Shown here piece after piece: positions 1-10,281 of a stretch of DNA of 43,548 nt. The position numbers and the translations under genes were made by a program. The notes beneath the pieces are model-generated. The model was given only the letters and a program-made list of their open reading frames with translations. It was not told the origin of the DNA and did not search any database. How positions within the stretch are numbered: position 1 is the stretch's first letter; every line of letters starts with the position of its first letter. Origin of the DNA: Pseudomonadota bacterium (lineage in GTDB: Bacteria; Pseudomonadota; Gammaproteobacteria; Steroidobacterales; MnTg04); NCBI GenBank assembly GCA_022560735.1, contig JADFSO010000022.1:2501-46048 (forward strand), read 5' to 3'.

Positions 1-353
1 GAGGCGTAGGGAAACCGAGTCCGAATAGGGCGATTCAGTCTCTGGGAGCAGACCCGAAACCGAGCGATCTATCCATGGCCAGGGTGAAGGCAGGGTAATA
101 CCTGCTGGAGGCCCGAACCGGGTAATGTTGAAAAATTATCGGATGAGCTGTGGATCGGAGTGAAAGGCTAAACAAGCTCGGAGATAGCTGGTTCTCCTCG
201 AAAACTATTTAGGTAGTGCCTCGTGTATAACTGTTGGGGGTAGAGCACTGTTTCGGCTAGGGGGCCATCCCGGCTTACCAAACCGATGCAAACTCCGAAT
301 ACCAGCAAGTTCAATCACGGGAGACACACGGCGGGTGCTAACGTCCGTCGTGG

Positions 354-388
<35 letters not shown>

Positions 389-425
389 AAAGTCATAGCT
401 AAGTGGGAAACGATGTGGGAAGGCC

Positions 426-463
<38 letters not shown>

Positions 464-1194
464 TAAAGAAAGCGTAACAGCTCACTGGTCTAGTCGGCCT
501 GCGCGGAAGATTTAACGGGGCTAAGCTATGCACCGAAGCTGCGGATGCGTACATTTATGTGCGCATGGTAGAGGAGCGTTCTGTAAGCCTGTGAAGGTGT
601 GCTGTGAGGCATGCTGGAGGTATCAGAAGTGCGAATGCTGACATGAGTAACGATAATGCGGGTGAAAAACCCGCACGCCGAAAACCCAAGGGTTCCTGCG
701 CAACGCTAATCGGCGCAGGGTGAGTCGGCCCCTAAGGCGAGACCGAAAGGTGTAGTCGATGGGAAACAGGTTAACATTCCTGTACCGAGTATTACTGCGA
801 TGGGGGGACGGAGAAGGCTAGGTCATCCGGCTGTTGGTTGCCGGTTTAAGCCAGTAGGGAGTGCTCTTAGGAAAATCCGGGAGCACAATCTCGAGAGGTG
901 ATGACGAGGTCCATTTTGGACTGAAGTGATTGATGCCATGCTTCCAGGAAAAGCCTCTAAGCTTCAGGTAATACTTGACCGTACCGTAAACCGACACAGG
1001 TGGGTGAGGAGAGAATCCTAAGGCGCTTGAGAGAACTCGGGTGAAGGAACTAGGCAAATTGGTACCGTAACTTCGGGAGAAGGTACGCCCCTGGTGGTGA
1101 TAGAACTTGCTTCTTGAGCTGTTGGGGGCCGCAGTGACCAGGTGGCTGCGACTGTTTATTAAAAACACAGCACTCTGCAAACTCGAAAGAGGAA

Positions 1195-1229
<35 letters not shown>

Positions 1230-1264
1230 TAATTGATGGGGTTAGTCCTCGGACGAAGCTCTTG

Positions 1265-2139
<875 letters not shown>

Positions 2140-2545
2140 CGATGGCCACACTGTCTCCACCCGAGACTCAGTGAAATTGAAATTGCGGTTAAGATGCCGT
2201 ATACCCGCGGCTAGACGGAAAGACCCCGTGAACCTTTACTACAGCTTTACACTGAATTTTGAACATTTTTGTGTAGGATAGGTGGGAGGCTTTGAAGCGC
2301 AGACGCTAGTTTGCGTGGAGCCAACCTTGAAATACCACCCTGAAATGTTTGGAGTTCTAACCCAGGCCCGTTATCCGGGTCGGGGACAGTGTATGGTGGG
2401 TAGTTTGACTGGGGCGGTCTCCTCCTAAAGAGTAACGGAGGAGCGCAAAGGTACCCTCAGCGCGGTCGGACATCGCGCATAGAGTGCAAAGGCATAAGGG
2501 TGCTTGACTGTGAGACATACAAGTCGAACAGGAACGAAAGTTGGT

Positions 2546-2621
<76 letters not shown>

Positions 2622-2647
2622 TCCTCCCAAGAGTCCACATCGACGGA

Positions 2648-2690
<43 letters not shown>

Positions 2691-2691
2691 T

Positions 2692-2728
<37 letters not shown>

Positions 2729-2890
2729 TGGTACGCGAGCTGGGTTTAGAACGTCGTGAGACAGTTCGGTCCCTATCTGTCGTGGGCGTTGGAAATTTGA
2801 GGGGAGCTGCTCCTAGTACGAGAGGACCGGAGTGGACGTATCTCTGGTGTTCCGGTTGTCACGCCAGTGGCATTGCCGGGTAGCTACATA

Positions 2891-2930
<40 letters not shown>

Positions 2931-3156
2931 CCCCCAAGATTAGATTTCCCTGGACCTTTAAGGTCCCTGAAGAGCCGTTGAAGACTACAACGTTGATAGG
3001 CCAGGTGTGGAAGCGCAGTAATGTGTGAAGCTAACTGGTACTAATTGCTCGTGAGGCTTGATCATATAACACCCAAACGGTTTGCATGCCGTGTCGGGTG
3101 CACGTCCTCGAAACGACACGAGACGTCAATACATTCCCAGGTTTTTAATACCAGTT

Positions 3157-3273
3157 TTCCTGGCGGCAATAGCGTGCGGGAACCACCCGATCCCATTTCG
3201 AACTCGGAAGTGAAAACGCTCAGCGCCGATGATAGTGTGGGGTTTCCCCATGCGAAAGTAGGACACCGCCAGG
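3157..3273 (+). rRNA. rrf: 5S ribosomal RNA
   Basis: It matches bacterial 5S rRNA, with terminal helix arms CCTGGCGG at the 5' side and CCGCCAGG at the 3' side and the conserved interior CGAACTCGGAAGTGAAA. It sits about 92 nt after the 23S 3' end in the usual order and on the same strand, so it belongs to the same rRNA operon. End positions are by analogy and may vary by 1-3 nt. Confidence 0.95.
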
Positions 3274-3285
3274 ATTTTATTCAGC

Positions 3286-3318
3286 AACCCCGACCACGAA
3301 AGTGGTCGGGGTTTTTTT
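3286..3318 (+). terminator. Rho-independent terminator of the rRNA operon
   Basis: A 12-bp perfect GC-rich stem (AACCCCGACCAC / GTGGTCGGGGTT) with a GAAA tetraloop is followed by a run of seven T. It lies 12 nt after 5S rRNA and just before the next gene, so it ends the rRNA operon. Confidence 0.95.
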
Positions 3319-3337
3319 ATTGACTTATGGTTGACCG

Positions 3338-4141
3338 ATGCGAATTGTTTTACTGGGTCACAAGGAAATCTACAGCAACCTTGCGCTAAGCCTGGTTGTG
3401 CAGAAACTGTCCGGCCATGAGCTTGGTATTTTTCTGGCGGATGAAGCGACCCGCAACGATCCGCAACCAGGGACGATCGATCACCTGGAACAATACGAAA
3501 GCCGGCTTTGCGATCGATTGCCGGCCCTGGCGGTCAGCCAGGCCGACAGAAGATCGGTGATTATGAGCTTTGCCGAACTGGCCGAAGAAACCGGCCGGCC
3601 GATCGCTCGCCTGCCGTTGCCGAACAGCGCCGAGGGCCTTGCCGTGTTGCGGGAGATGGCCCCCGACCTGGTCGTGTCTTTGCGCTACCGGAAGATTTTG
3701 CAAGATCAGGCCATTGCCATTCCAAAATATGGCGTGTTGAATCTGCACTCCGGCCTGCTGCCCGATTACCGCGGTGCGATGGCGACGTTCCGGGCATTGC
3801 TCAACGGCGATGCGGAAATCGGCTCTACCCTGCACTACATCGTAGACGGCACGATCGATACCGGGCCGGTGGTCGGACGGGCTAGGATTCCGCTTGACCA
3901 TCAGCGACCCTACATGGCCAGTGTGCTCGACCTGTACCCACCGGGTTGCGACATGGTGGTGGCTGCGATCGGGGCGATAGCGCGGGATGGAGTCGCGCCA
4001 TCCGCGAAGCAGCAGGGGAAAGGTCAGTATTATTCGTGGCCCAGCCAGGATCAGGTCGATGCGTATTTTGCGCGGGGATACCGCTTTTACGGCGAACACG
4101 AACTTGAGGACTTCGTAGCCAGGCAGGTTGCCCGCCGGTAG
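3338..4141 (+). CDS. Formyltransferase-family protein (Fmt/GART-like catalytic domain)
   Basis: This 267-residue protein has the formyltransferase catalytic core. The motif NLHSGLLPDYRG (residues 135-146) carries the conserved Asn135 and His137, and the later IDTGPVV segment supplies the catalytic-type Asp174. Such enzymes transfer a formyl group from 10-formyltetrahydrofolate to an amino group. It lacks the C-terminal tRNA-binding domain of full Fmt (about 310 residues) and its N-terminal third is divergent, so an amino-sugar or other small-molecule acceptor is as likely as Met-tRNA. The ATG lies only 20 nt after the rRNA terminator, with no strong ribosome-binding site, so its own promoter is not obvious. 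No operon partner is visible, because a 480-nt gap follows. Confidence 0.82.
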   Translation: MRIVLLGHKEIYSNLALSLVVQKLSGHELGIFLADEATRNDPQPGTIDHLEQYESRLCDRLPALAVSQADRRSVIMSFAELAEETGRPIARLPLPNSAEGLAVLREMAPDLVVSLRYRKILQDQAIAIPKYGVLNLHSGLLPDYRGAMATFRALLNGDAEIGSTLHYIVDGTIDTGPVVGRARIPLDHQRPYMASVLDLYPPGCDMVVAAIGAIARDGVAPSAKQQGKGQYYSWPSQDQVDAYFARGYRFYGEHELEDFVARQVARR

Positions 4142-4621
4142 CGCTGCCCGACCGGGAGCGGCCGGGCCTGCCATTGGTTGACCGGGCCAGCAGCCGGAAT
4201 CCACGGTCCCGGGTAAAACATGCGGGGCAGGGATTCGCAGCATTATCCATGGCATTTTGAGGCGCAGCGGCGCATTTGCGCTGCACTGCGGCGAGAATAT
4301 TAGGTTAAAGACCTAAGCCATTGAATTTCAAGTGATGTTCACAATTTTCGCGGGAAACCACGGGTTTGACGCCGGCCAACAGGCAGATCCTGGGCGATGC
4401 CGCCAAAAACAGCGCATTTACCCTATCCGGGATTTCTTGACTATCGCTCCCAGACCTTGGATAGTGCGTTATCAGGCCGGTGTCGCGTATGCGCAACGAT
4501 AGAGAAAAAACGCGCAATTACAGACGCCGCCGGTATAAGCGCTGATACTGTCGAGTAGGGATCATTTGGCTCGCACGAGGCACTGAAGCGTATAAAAAGC
4601 CTAACAACAAGGAGAAATAGA
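4142..4621. other. Intergenic region upstream of the TonB-dependent receptor
   Basis: I see no convincing gene in these 480 nt. It holds an inverted repeat TTAGGT-5nt-ACCTAA (4300-4316), a GC-rich imperfect hairpin near 4260-4295 without a T-run, and a candidate sigma70 promoter at 4437-4465. A clear ribosome-binding site (AAGGAG, about 4608-4613) precedes the GTG start at 4622. Confidence 0.6.
4437..4465 (+). promoter_or_regulatory. Candidate sigma70 promoter for the TonB-dependent receptor
   Basis: TTGACT (4437-4442) matches the -35 box at 5 of 6 positions. After a 17-nt spacer, GATAGT (4460-4465) matches the -10 box at 4 of 6. This would give a leader of roughly 150 nt before the GTG start at 4622. 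Prediction by eye only. Confidence 0.4.
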
Positions 4622-7162
4622 GTGAAGACCTCCGATTTTTTTAAACGATTAGCAATGTTGCTGGGGCTTGCAACGCTGTCTGTCGCTTTTACGCAACAGG
4701 CGGTGGCGCAGGACGCCGATGCGGATGCTGACGAGTACGGCGAAATTGAAGAAGTTGTCGCCACGGGTACTCGCGGTCAACCGCGCTCGGTGACCGAATC
4801 CATGGTCCCGGTGGACGTCATCACCGCTGACGAGTTCCTCAGCCAGGGCGGAACCGATCTCAGCGACCTGATCAGGAACGTCGTTCCTTCCTATAGCGTC
4901 AACATGCAGCCGATCAGTGATGCGGCGACAGTCGTGCGGCCGGCGAACCTGCGTGGCATGGCACCCGATCACACCCTGGTCCTGGTCAACGGCAAACGCC
5001 GTCATCGTGCAGCGGTCATATACTGGCTGGGCAATGGTGTGGCCGATGGCGCGCAGGGCCCGGATATCTCGCCGATTCCGGCGATCGCATTGAAGCAGGT
5101 CGAAATACTTCGCGATGGCGCCTCGGCGCAATACGGTTCCGACGCCATCGCCGGCGTGCTGAACTTCATCATGAAGGATGCCCGCGAAGGCTTCACCGTA
5201 GAGGCCAAGTACGGTTCCTTCTACGAAGGCGATGGTGACATTTACTCGATCGCAGCCAACATCGGTCTGCCATTGGGCGATGAGGGTTTTGTCAACTTCA
5301 GCGTGGAGTATGGCGAATCCGATCCGACCGATCGCAGCCTGCAGCGCGACGATGCCGCCGCCTTGATCGCAGCCGGTAACACGGCGGTTGCCAACCCGGC
5401 GCAGATCTGGGGTTCTCCGATCATCGAAGATGATATAAAAGTGATGATCAACCTGGCAACGGCAGTTGGCGATGGCAAGGAATTTTATGCCCACGGCAAC
5501 TATGCGGAGAAAACCGTCGAGGGCGGGTTCTTTTTCCGTAATCCGAATACCCGTGGTGCGGTTTTCAGCGCCGACAGTGGCGCCACGCTGCTGATCGGCG
5601 ACATGCTGGATGCGGCCGATGGCGTACTCGACGGTTCGGCGAATTGCCCGACCGTTACGATTACCAACGATGTACCCGATCCCGTTACCTTGGCGGCGGT
5701 GTTTGCCGATGATAACTGCTTCTCCTTCCAGGAAATGTTCCCGGGCGGGTTTACGCCGCGTTTCGGCGGCGATGTTGTGGATTTCGGCATCGTCGGTGGT
5801 CTCCGTGGTGAAACGGCTGCCGGCCTGCTTTGGGATGCCAGCTTCGGCTACGCGATGAACGAAGTTGACTTCGTTATCAGCAACACGGTCAACGCATCCT
5901 TGGGTCCCGCGACGCCAACGAATTTTGACCCCGGCAAGCAAACCCAGACTGAGTTCAACCTGAACTTCGATGTGTCCTACGCGTTCGACAACGGCAATAT
6001 CGCGGGTGGCTTCGAATATCGGGACGAGGAATTTGAAATTGGTCTCGGACAGACGGAATCATGGTCGATCGGACCCTTGGCGGACCAGGGTTTCAGCGCG
6101 GCTTCCAATGGCTTCCCGGGTTTCAGTCCGATTGCGGCCGGCACCTGGAGCCGCGACAACATCGCGGTTTATGCTGACCTCGAGGTCAGCCCGACGGATG
6201 ACTGGATGCTCGGCTTTGCCACTCGTTTCGAGGATTTCGATGACTTTGGCACGACCTTCAACGGCAAGCTCTCGACCCACTTCCGGATCAACGACCGGCT
6301 GGCGTGGCGCGCCAGCGCGAGCAGCGGGTTCCGGGCGCCGACGCCGGGTCAGTCGAATGCGTTCAACGTCTCGACCGAGTTCGACCTGGCGATCATGGAT
6401 CTGGTCAACAACGGCACGATACCGGCCGGGTCCGAGGTTGCTGCGCTCAGAGGTGGTTTGCCGCTGCAGGCGGAAAAATCGATCAACCTGTCCGTGGGTG
6501 CGATTTTGACGCTGGGTGAAGTCGATGTGACGATCGATTACTTCAACATCGAGTTGAAGGATCGCCTGGGCATCTCGCAGAACTTCTCGCTGACGCCGCA
6601 GGAGGTCATTGACCTGCTCGCGGAAGGTGTGACCAGTGCGGGCAACCTGGCGAATTTCCGCTTCTTCGTCAATGACTTTGAAACGACGACTCAAGGTATC
6701 GACATCGTCGGGAATTACACGACCGACATGCTGGGTGGAACCACCGATTGGACGCTGGCGTTCAACTGGACGGACACCAAGGTCGACAAGTTCAATCCGA
6801 ATACGCTGGACGATACCCGGATCAAGGAGTTGCAGGAAGGTTTGCCGGGAATACGCGCCAACCTGACCGCCAACCATCAGGCTACCGACAGATTCCGGGT
6901 TCTTGCCCGTCTGAGCTATTACGACGAATGGTTCGATTCGGAAGATGTCGCGAGCTATGGCGACGAGTGGCTGGTTGATCTCGAGGCGGCTTATTCTGTC
7001 AACGATAACCTGACATTGACAATCGGCGCACAGAATATCTTTGACGTCTTCCCCGGCGAAAACACCGGCGCACGCAGTGGCGTGGGTAACCGCTACAGCC
7101 AGTACACACCGTTTGGTTTTAACGGTGGTTTCTGGTATGCGCGTATTCGTTACGAACTGTAA
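4622..7162 (+). CDS. TonB-dependent outer-membrane receptor
   Basis: This 846-residue protein begins with a signal peptide ending near ...TQQAVAQ (about residue 30). An acidic linker and a TonB-box-like stretch (EIEEVVATGTR) follow. The plug domain spans about residues 50-190 (PVDVITADEF, VLVNGKRRHR, VEILRDGASAQYGSDAIAGVLNFIMK), and the rest is a 22-strand-type beta-barrel ending ...FWYARIRYEL. Such receptors import large or scarce substrates (siderophores, cobalamin, glycans) across the outer membrane using TonB energy. The substrate cannot be told from sequence. The start is GTG 4622, 8 nt after AAGGAG. It appears monocistronic and ends at a strong terminator (7226-7254). No transporter or degradation genes sit next to it. 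Confidence 0.93.
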   Translation: MKTSDFFKRLAMLLGLATLSVAFTQQAVAQDADADADEYGEIEEVVATGTRGQPRSVTESMVPVDVITADEFLSQGGTDLSDLIRNVVPSYSVNMQPISDAATVVRPANLRGMAPDHTLVLVNGKRRHRAAVIYWLGNGVADGAQGPDISPIPAIALKQVEILRDGASAQYGSDAIAGVLNFIMKDAREGFTVEAKYGSFYEGDGDIYSIAANIGLPLGDEGFVNFSVEYGESDPTDRSLQRDDAAALIAAGNTAVANPAQIWGSPIIEDDIKVMINLATAVGDGKEFYAHGNYAEKTVEGGFFFRNPNTRGAVFSADSGATLLIGDMLDAADGVLDGSANCPTVTITNDVPDPVTLAAVFADDNCFSFQEMFPGGFTPRFGGDVVDFGIVGGLRGETAAGLLWDASFGYAMNEVDFVISNTVNASLGPATPTNFDPGKQTQTEFNLNFDVSYAFDNGNIAGGFEYRDEEFEIGLGQTESWSIGPLADQGFSAASNGFPGFSPIAAGTWSRDNIAVYADLEVSPTDDWMLGFATRFEDFDDFGTTFNGKLSTHFRINDRLAWRASASSGFRAPTPGQSNAFNVSTEFDLAIMDLVNNGTIPAGSEVAALRGGLPLQAEKSINLSVGAILTLGEVDVTIDYFNIELKDRLGISQNFSLTPQEVIDLLAEGVTSAGNLANFRFFVNDFETTTQGIDIVGNYTTDMLGGTTDWTLAFNWTDTKVDKFNPNTLDDTRIKELQEGLPGIRANLTANHQATDRFRVLARLSYYDEWFDSEDVASYGDEWLVDLEAAYSVNDNLTLTIGAQNIFDVFPGENTGARSGVGNRYSQYTPFGFNGGFWYARIRYEL

Positions 7163-7225
7163 GGGTTCGCGTTTCGACAAAGACGGATAATGGAGGCTGT
7201 CTGAACAGCCTCCGGATTCTGAAAA

Positions 7226-7254
7226 GCCCCGCTCTCCGAGCGGGGCTTTTTTTT
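7226..7254 (+). terminator. Bidirectional rho-independent terminator
   Basis: A 9-bp stem GCCCCGCTC / GAGCGGGGC with a 3-nt loop is followed by eight T on the plus strand and preceded by four A, so it can end the receptor gene and also the convergent minus-strand gene (stop at 7297). A second perfect 9-bp inverted repeat without a T-run (7192-7213) lies just upstream. Confidence 0.92.
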
Positions 7255-7296
7255 GCTTGGCCGGATTGGGCCGCATGAGGCTTTCTCAACGGCCTG

Positions 7297-8785
7297 CTAG
7301 TCCACGCGGACCCGGAAAACGATATTGAAGCCCGGGTTGCCCGCTCCCGACGACGGCAGGAACACGCCTTTGGGATTGATCCGGATATCCGTGACGCTGG
7401 CGTCGACCCCGTTGCCATCGGGTGTCGGCGTATAGCCGAAGGTGGCGCCGCCATCGCTGGAAAACTTCAGGTCGGCGGGTCTGCCGCCCTGGTTGTTGAC
7501 GGTAATCGTGTAGGAAGCCACCGCGCCCGGAATTGCCTTCGGGTTGCTCGCGCCGTTTACCGGGTCGGTCAAAATGGCCGCATTTTTTACGAGAATGAGG
7601 TCGGCGGCCAGGATCACTTCGACGGTGTCCGTCACCGCCTGGCTGACCAAGGTGTCGACACTCGAGGTTGCCGTCGTGACGATCGTCGCAACACCCATGG
7701 GGTCAAAACCCGAAACAAAACCGATCTGGTAAATAATCAGTATTTCTACCGTCTGGCCGACGGCAACCAGGCCGGTATCCGGGAACAGATCGGCGTCGGT
7801 ATCGCTGAGCAAAAAGTCCCCGGCACTCAGATCGCCGCTGGCGTCCGCATCGCGGCAATACGATACGGTCGGCGCGTGATCGCCGCTGATGACCGATACC
7901 AGGTCAAAAATGTAGTCACTGTTGCCGTCATTGGTTACGGTATGCGCGCCGACGACGGCATCGAGGTGTTGGCCGCTGAGCGCAAGATTCGCGATGAAGG
8001 TCAACGCTGCGAACTGCGAACTGCCAAGACCGCCACCGCAGCCGCTGAGGTTGTCGTCTATTTGCGCGGCTATATTGGCCGCGTTGAGGCTGGCGTTGGT
8101 GCTGCTGACGTGGAAAGTAAACGGCGTCCCCGGCGTCAGAGGCCCAGTTCGGCCCAGGACACGGCGAATTCCATGTTCAGGCCGGTTACAGAACCCCAGG
8201 TGCCGCTGCGCACCGGGTTGGCGCCTCCCGACGCATCGACAAAGCTGCCGGGCAAGGTGTAGCCATCGGCAAGGCCGCCGCCATCGACCATCGGGTCCCC
8301 GGCAGGGTTGGCGGAGACATAGGAAAACAGGCTGACATCGATGTTGCGGTTGCTGCCCCTCCAGGCCACGCCGATCACGGGTTCGCCCGTTTCCATCAGG
8401 CCGTCGTTGTCGGTATCCGCATAATAGATAAACCGCTGGGAGTTGGACGCCGATCCCACGCGCTCGGTAAACAAGCAGACGCCGGTGGCATCCCAGGTAA
8501 AGGCCAACTGAACGAGATCGCGACCGGTGGATTGAACCGGTGCATCCAGATCCGCCCGCCCGCCGGGTCATCGCAGACATTGTTGTCAGGATCGGCGAGT
8601 ACCGACGCCCAATCGTTGGTATCGCCATCGACGGATATCGTGGCCAGGGTAAATGCGCCGTCGTCGAATCCGCAGGCGCATTGAGCGCTTGCGGGACTTG
8701 CCCACGACAGACCGGCAAGAATCAGCAGAGCGCAGCCCGTCGCTTTGTTCGAAGGCGGCAATGTCAGTCCGGATTTTGTGGTCAT
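7297..8785 (-). pseudogene. Secreted repeat-domain protein broken by two frameshifts
   Basis: Three consecutive minus-strand frames join into one sensible protein of about 495 residues. The N-terminal part (start 8785, MTTKSG...) has a signal peptide ending ...SPASAQ and a Cys-containing segment with VDGDTNDW. The middle part (to stop 8136) continues from DLDAPVQSTGRDLVQLAFTW through calcium-site-like DTDNDG. The C-terminal part (from about 8135 to 7297) has ADASGDLSAGD and a DUF11-like beta-sandwich (ASYTITVNNQGG). The first shift falls in a CGGG/GGGC tetranucleotide repeat at 8552-8567 (one 4-nt unit missing). The second falls at about 8130-8137 (one base missing). It was probably an exported surface or extracellular protein. 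Neighbouring genes are unbroken, so assembly error is not the default explanation, but it cannot be excluded. Confidence 0.75.
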
Positions 8786-8939
8786 GCAATACCGATCGAG
8801 AGCCTGGATTGGGTCGATTGTCGTATCAGAAAGTATGGTCTTGGGTGACCGAGGCCGCACTTTGCCATCAAGCTGTCTGCCGGTGCCATGTGTGGAATAG
8901 CATTATTTTCATTTTTTCTCATAAATTCAATGCGTTACA

Positions 8940-8945
8940 TATAAT
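8940..8945 (+). promoter_or_regulatory. alkB: Candidate -10 element upstream of alkB
   Basis: A perfect TATAAT (8940-8945) stands in an AT-rich stretch about 120 nt before the alkB start. No good -35 hexamer is found 16-18 nt upstream, so an activator may be needed. Apart from this the 279-nt gap between 8785 and 9065 shows nothing recognisable. Confidence 0.35.
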
Positions 8946-9064
8946 TCAGCGGAGCCGGCGCGGACTCTGCATCGACCCACAGGCGGCGCTATACTGCGAT
9001 CAACGCAGCTGTTGGGCCGGAAGATGCGCATTCCGGCAGCCAAAGGCTCCGTGGGGTAGGGTTT

Positions 9065-10219
9065 ATGCGTAGCTATTCAGTGTCACTCGCCGGGAAGCGA
9101 GAGATCAAATACCAGGACACCCGGCGTTACGGGTGGATGATCGCCACGGTTTTCCCATTGCTGCCGCTGCTCAGTATCGCTTTGCTGATGCTCAGTGGCC
9201 GGCAATGGACGATGTGGATTCCCTTGCTGTCGATTTACACGCTGGTGCCGCTGCTGGATTTCTGGTTCGGCGAGGATGAGAGAAACCCGCCGGAACAAAT
9301 CGTTCCACAACTCGAAGACGACCGCTATTACCGCTACCTGACCTTTGCCGCGGTGCCGATGTATTTCATCACGCTGGTTACCGGCGCCTGGTTCATGGGG
9401 TCGCACGATGTCGGTTGGTCGGGTTTCGCCGCGCTGGTATTGACCACCGGCCTGGTCAACGGCATGGCGATCAACACCGGTCATGAACTCGGTCACAAGA
9501 AGACAGCGCTGGAGAAAAACCTGGCGAAAATCGTGCTGGCGGTTCCCGTTTATCCTCATTTTAATAGCGAACATAACGCGGGACATCATGTGCAGGTGGC
9601 GACGCCTGAAGATTCTGCGAGCTCCCGTTTTGGCGAAAGCATTTATCGTTTCGCGAGACGCGAGATTCCCGGCGGCATCAGGCGTGGCTGGCGGCTCGAA
9701 AAGCAGCGCCTCGCGCGACTCGGCGCGCAGCCATGGTCGTTGTTCGACAACAATATTTTGCAATCGCTGGCGATGTCCGTGGTCTTGTATGGGTTACTGG
9801 CCGTGTATTTCGGCTGGTTTGCGTTGGCCTTTCTTTTGCTACAGGCACCGGTGGCCTGGTTTCAGCTGACCGGCGCCAACTACGTTGAGCATTACGGTCT
9901 GCTCCGGGAAAAGCTGCCCGATGGAAAATATGCAGCGTGTCAGCCGAAGCATTCCTGGAATGCCAACCACGTGGCTTCGAACATCTTGTTATTTCACCTC
10001 GAACGTCACTCCGACCATCACTACCACGCCTCGAGAAGATATCAGTCCCTGAGGCATTTCGCTGACGCCCCGCAACTGCCATCGGGTTATTTCGGCATGT
10101 TCCTGCTTGCCTATGTGCCCTTCCTGTGGCGCAAAGTGATAGACCCGAAGACCCTTGCCCTGGTCGATGGCGATCTTGGCAAGCTCAATGTCGATCCGGC
10201 GGTTTACGGGAAGGGGTAG
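9065..10219 (+). CDS. alkB: Alkane 1-monooxygenase (AlkB-type, membrane diiron)
   Basis: The 384-residue integral membrane protein carries all the diagnostic histidine boxes: HELGH (140-144), EHNAGHH (169-175) followed by VATPEDSASSRFGESIY, NYVEHYGL, and LERHSDHHYH. These bind the two irons that hydroxylate terminal carbons of medium-chain alkanes, and the NYVEHYGL motif separates true AlkB from fatty-acid desaturases and xylene oxygenases. Several hydrophobic helices lie before and between the boxes. Electrons normally come from rubredoxin and rubredoxin reductase, but neither is fused or adjacent here. The ATG at 9065 follows a purine-rich GTGGGGTAGGG. It stands alone between minus-strand genes. 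Confidence 0.95.
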   Translation: MRSYSVSLAGKREIKYQDTRRYGWMIATVFPLLPLLSIALLMLSGRQWTMWIPLLSIYTLVPLLDFWFGEDERNPPEQIVPQLEDDRYYRYLTFAAVPMYFITLVTGAWFMGSHDVGWSGFAALVLTTGLVNGMAINTGHELGHKKTALEKNLAKIVLAVPVYPHFNSEHNAGHHVQVATPEDSASSRFGESIYRFARREIPGGIRRGWRLEKQRLARLGAQPWSLFDNNILQSLAMSVVLYGLLAVYFGWFALAFLLLQAPVAWFQLTGANYVEHYGLLREKLPDGKYAACQPKHSWNANHVASNILLFHLERHSDHHYHASRRYQSLRHFADAPQLPSGYFGMFLLAYVPFLWRKVIDPKTLALVDGDLGKLNVDPAVYGKG

Positions 10220-10281
10220 CGGGGCTTTGGACAGCGCCATGATGGCCAGGCGCCGGCGACTGGGCTCCCGGCCGGTCGGTC

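Noticed and set aside
818..1180. Reading frame on the minus strand inside 23S rRNA (also 2357-2659 minus, 2653-2883 plus and 3045-3323 plus)
   Set aside because: They lie on conserved rRNA sequence and have no protein-like features.
4649..5941. 430-codon frame antisense to the TonB receptor, and similar long antisense frames at 6059-7276, 11125-12060, 12222-13130, 16042-17247, 36526-37326 and 41132-42631
   Set aside because: They mirror well-supported genes in GC-rich DNA and show no domains, signal peptides or ribosome-binding sites of their own.
7297..8718. Single 473-residue minus-strand protein
   Set aside because: Its first ~190 codons are out of the natural frame (Arg/Cys-rich nonsense). 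The sensible sequence is in two other frames, so it is annotated as one broken gene.
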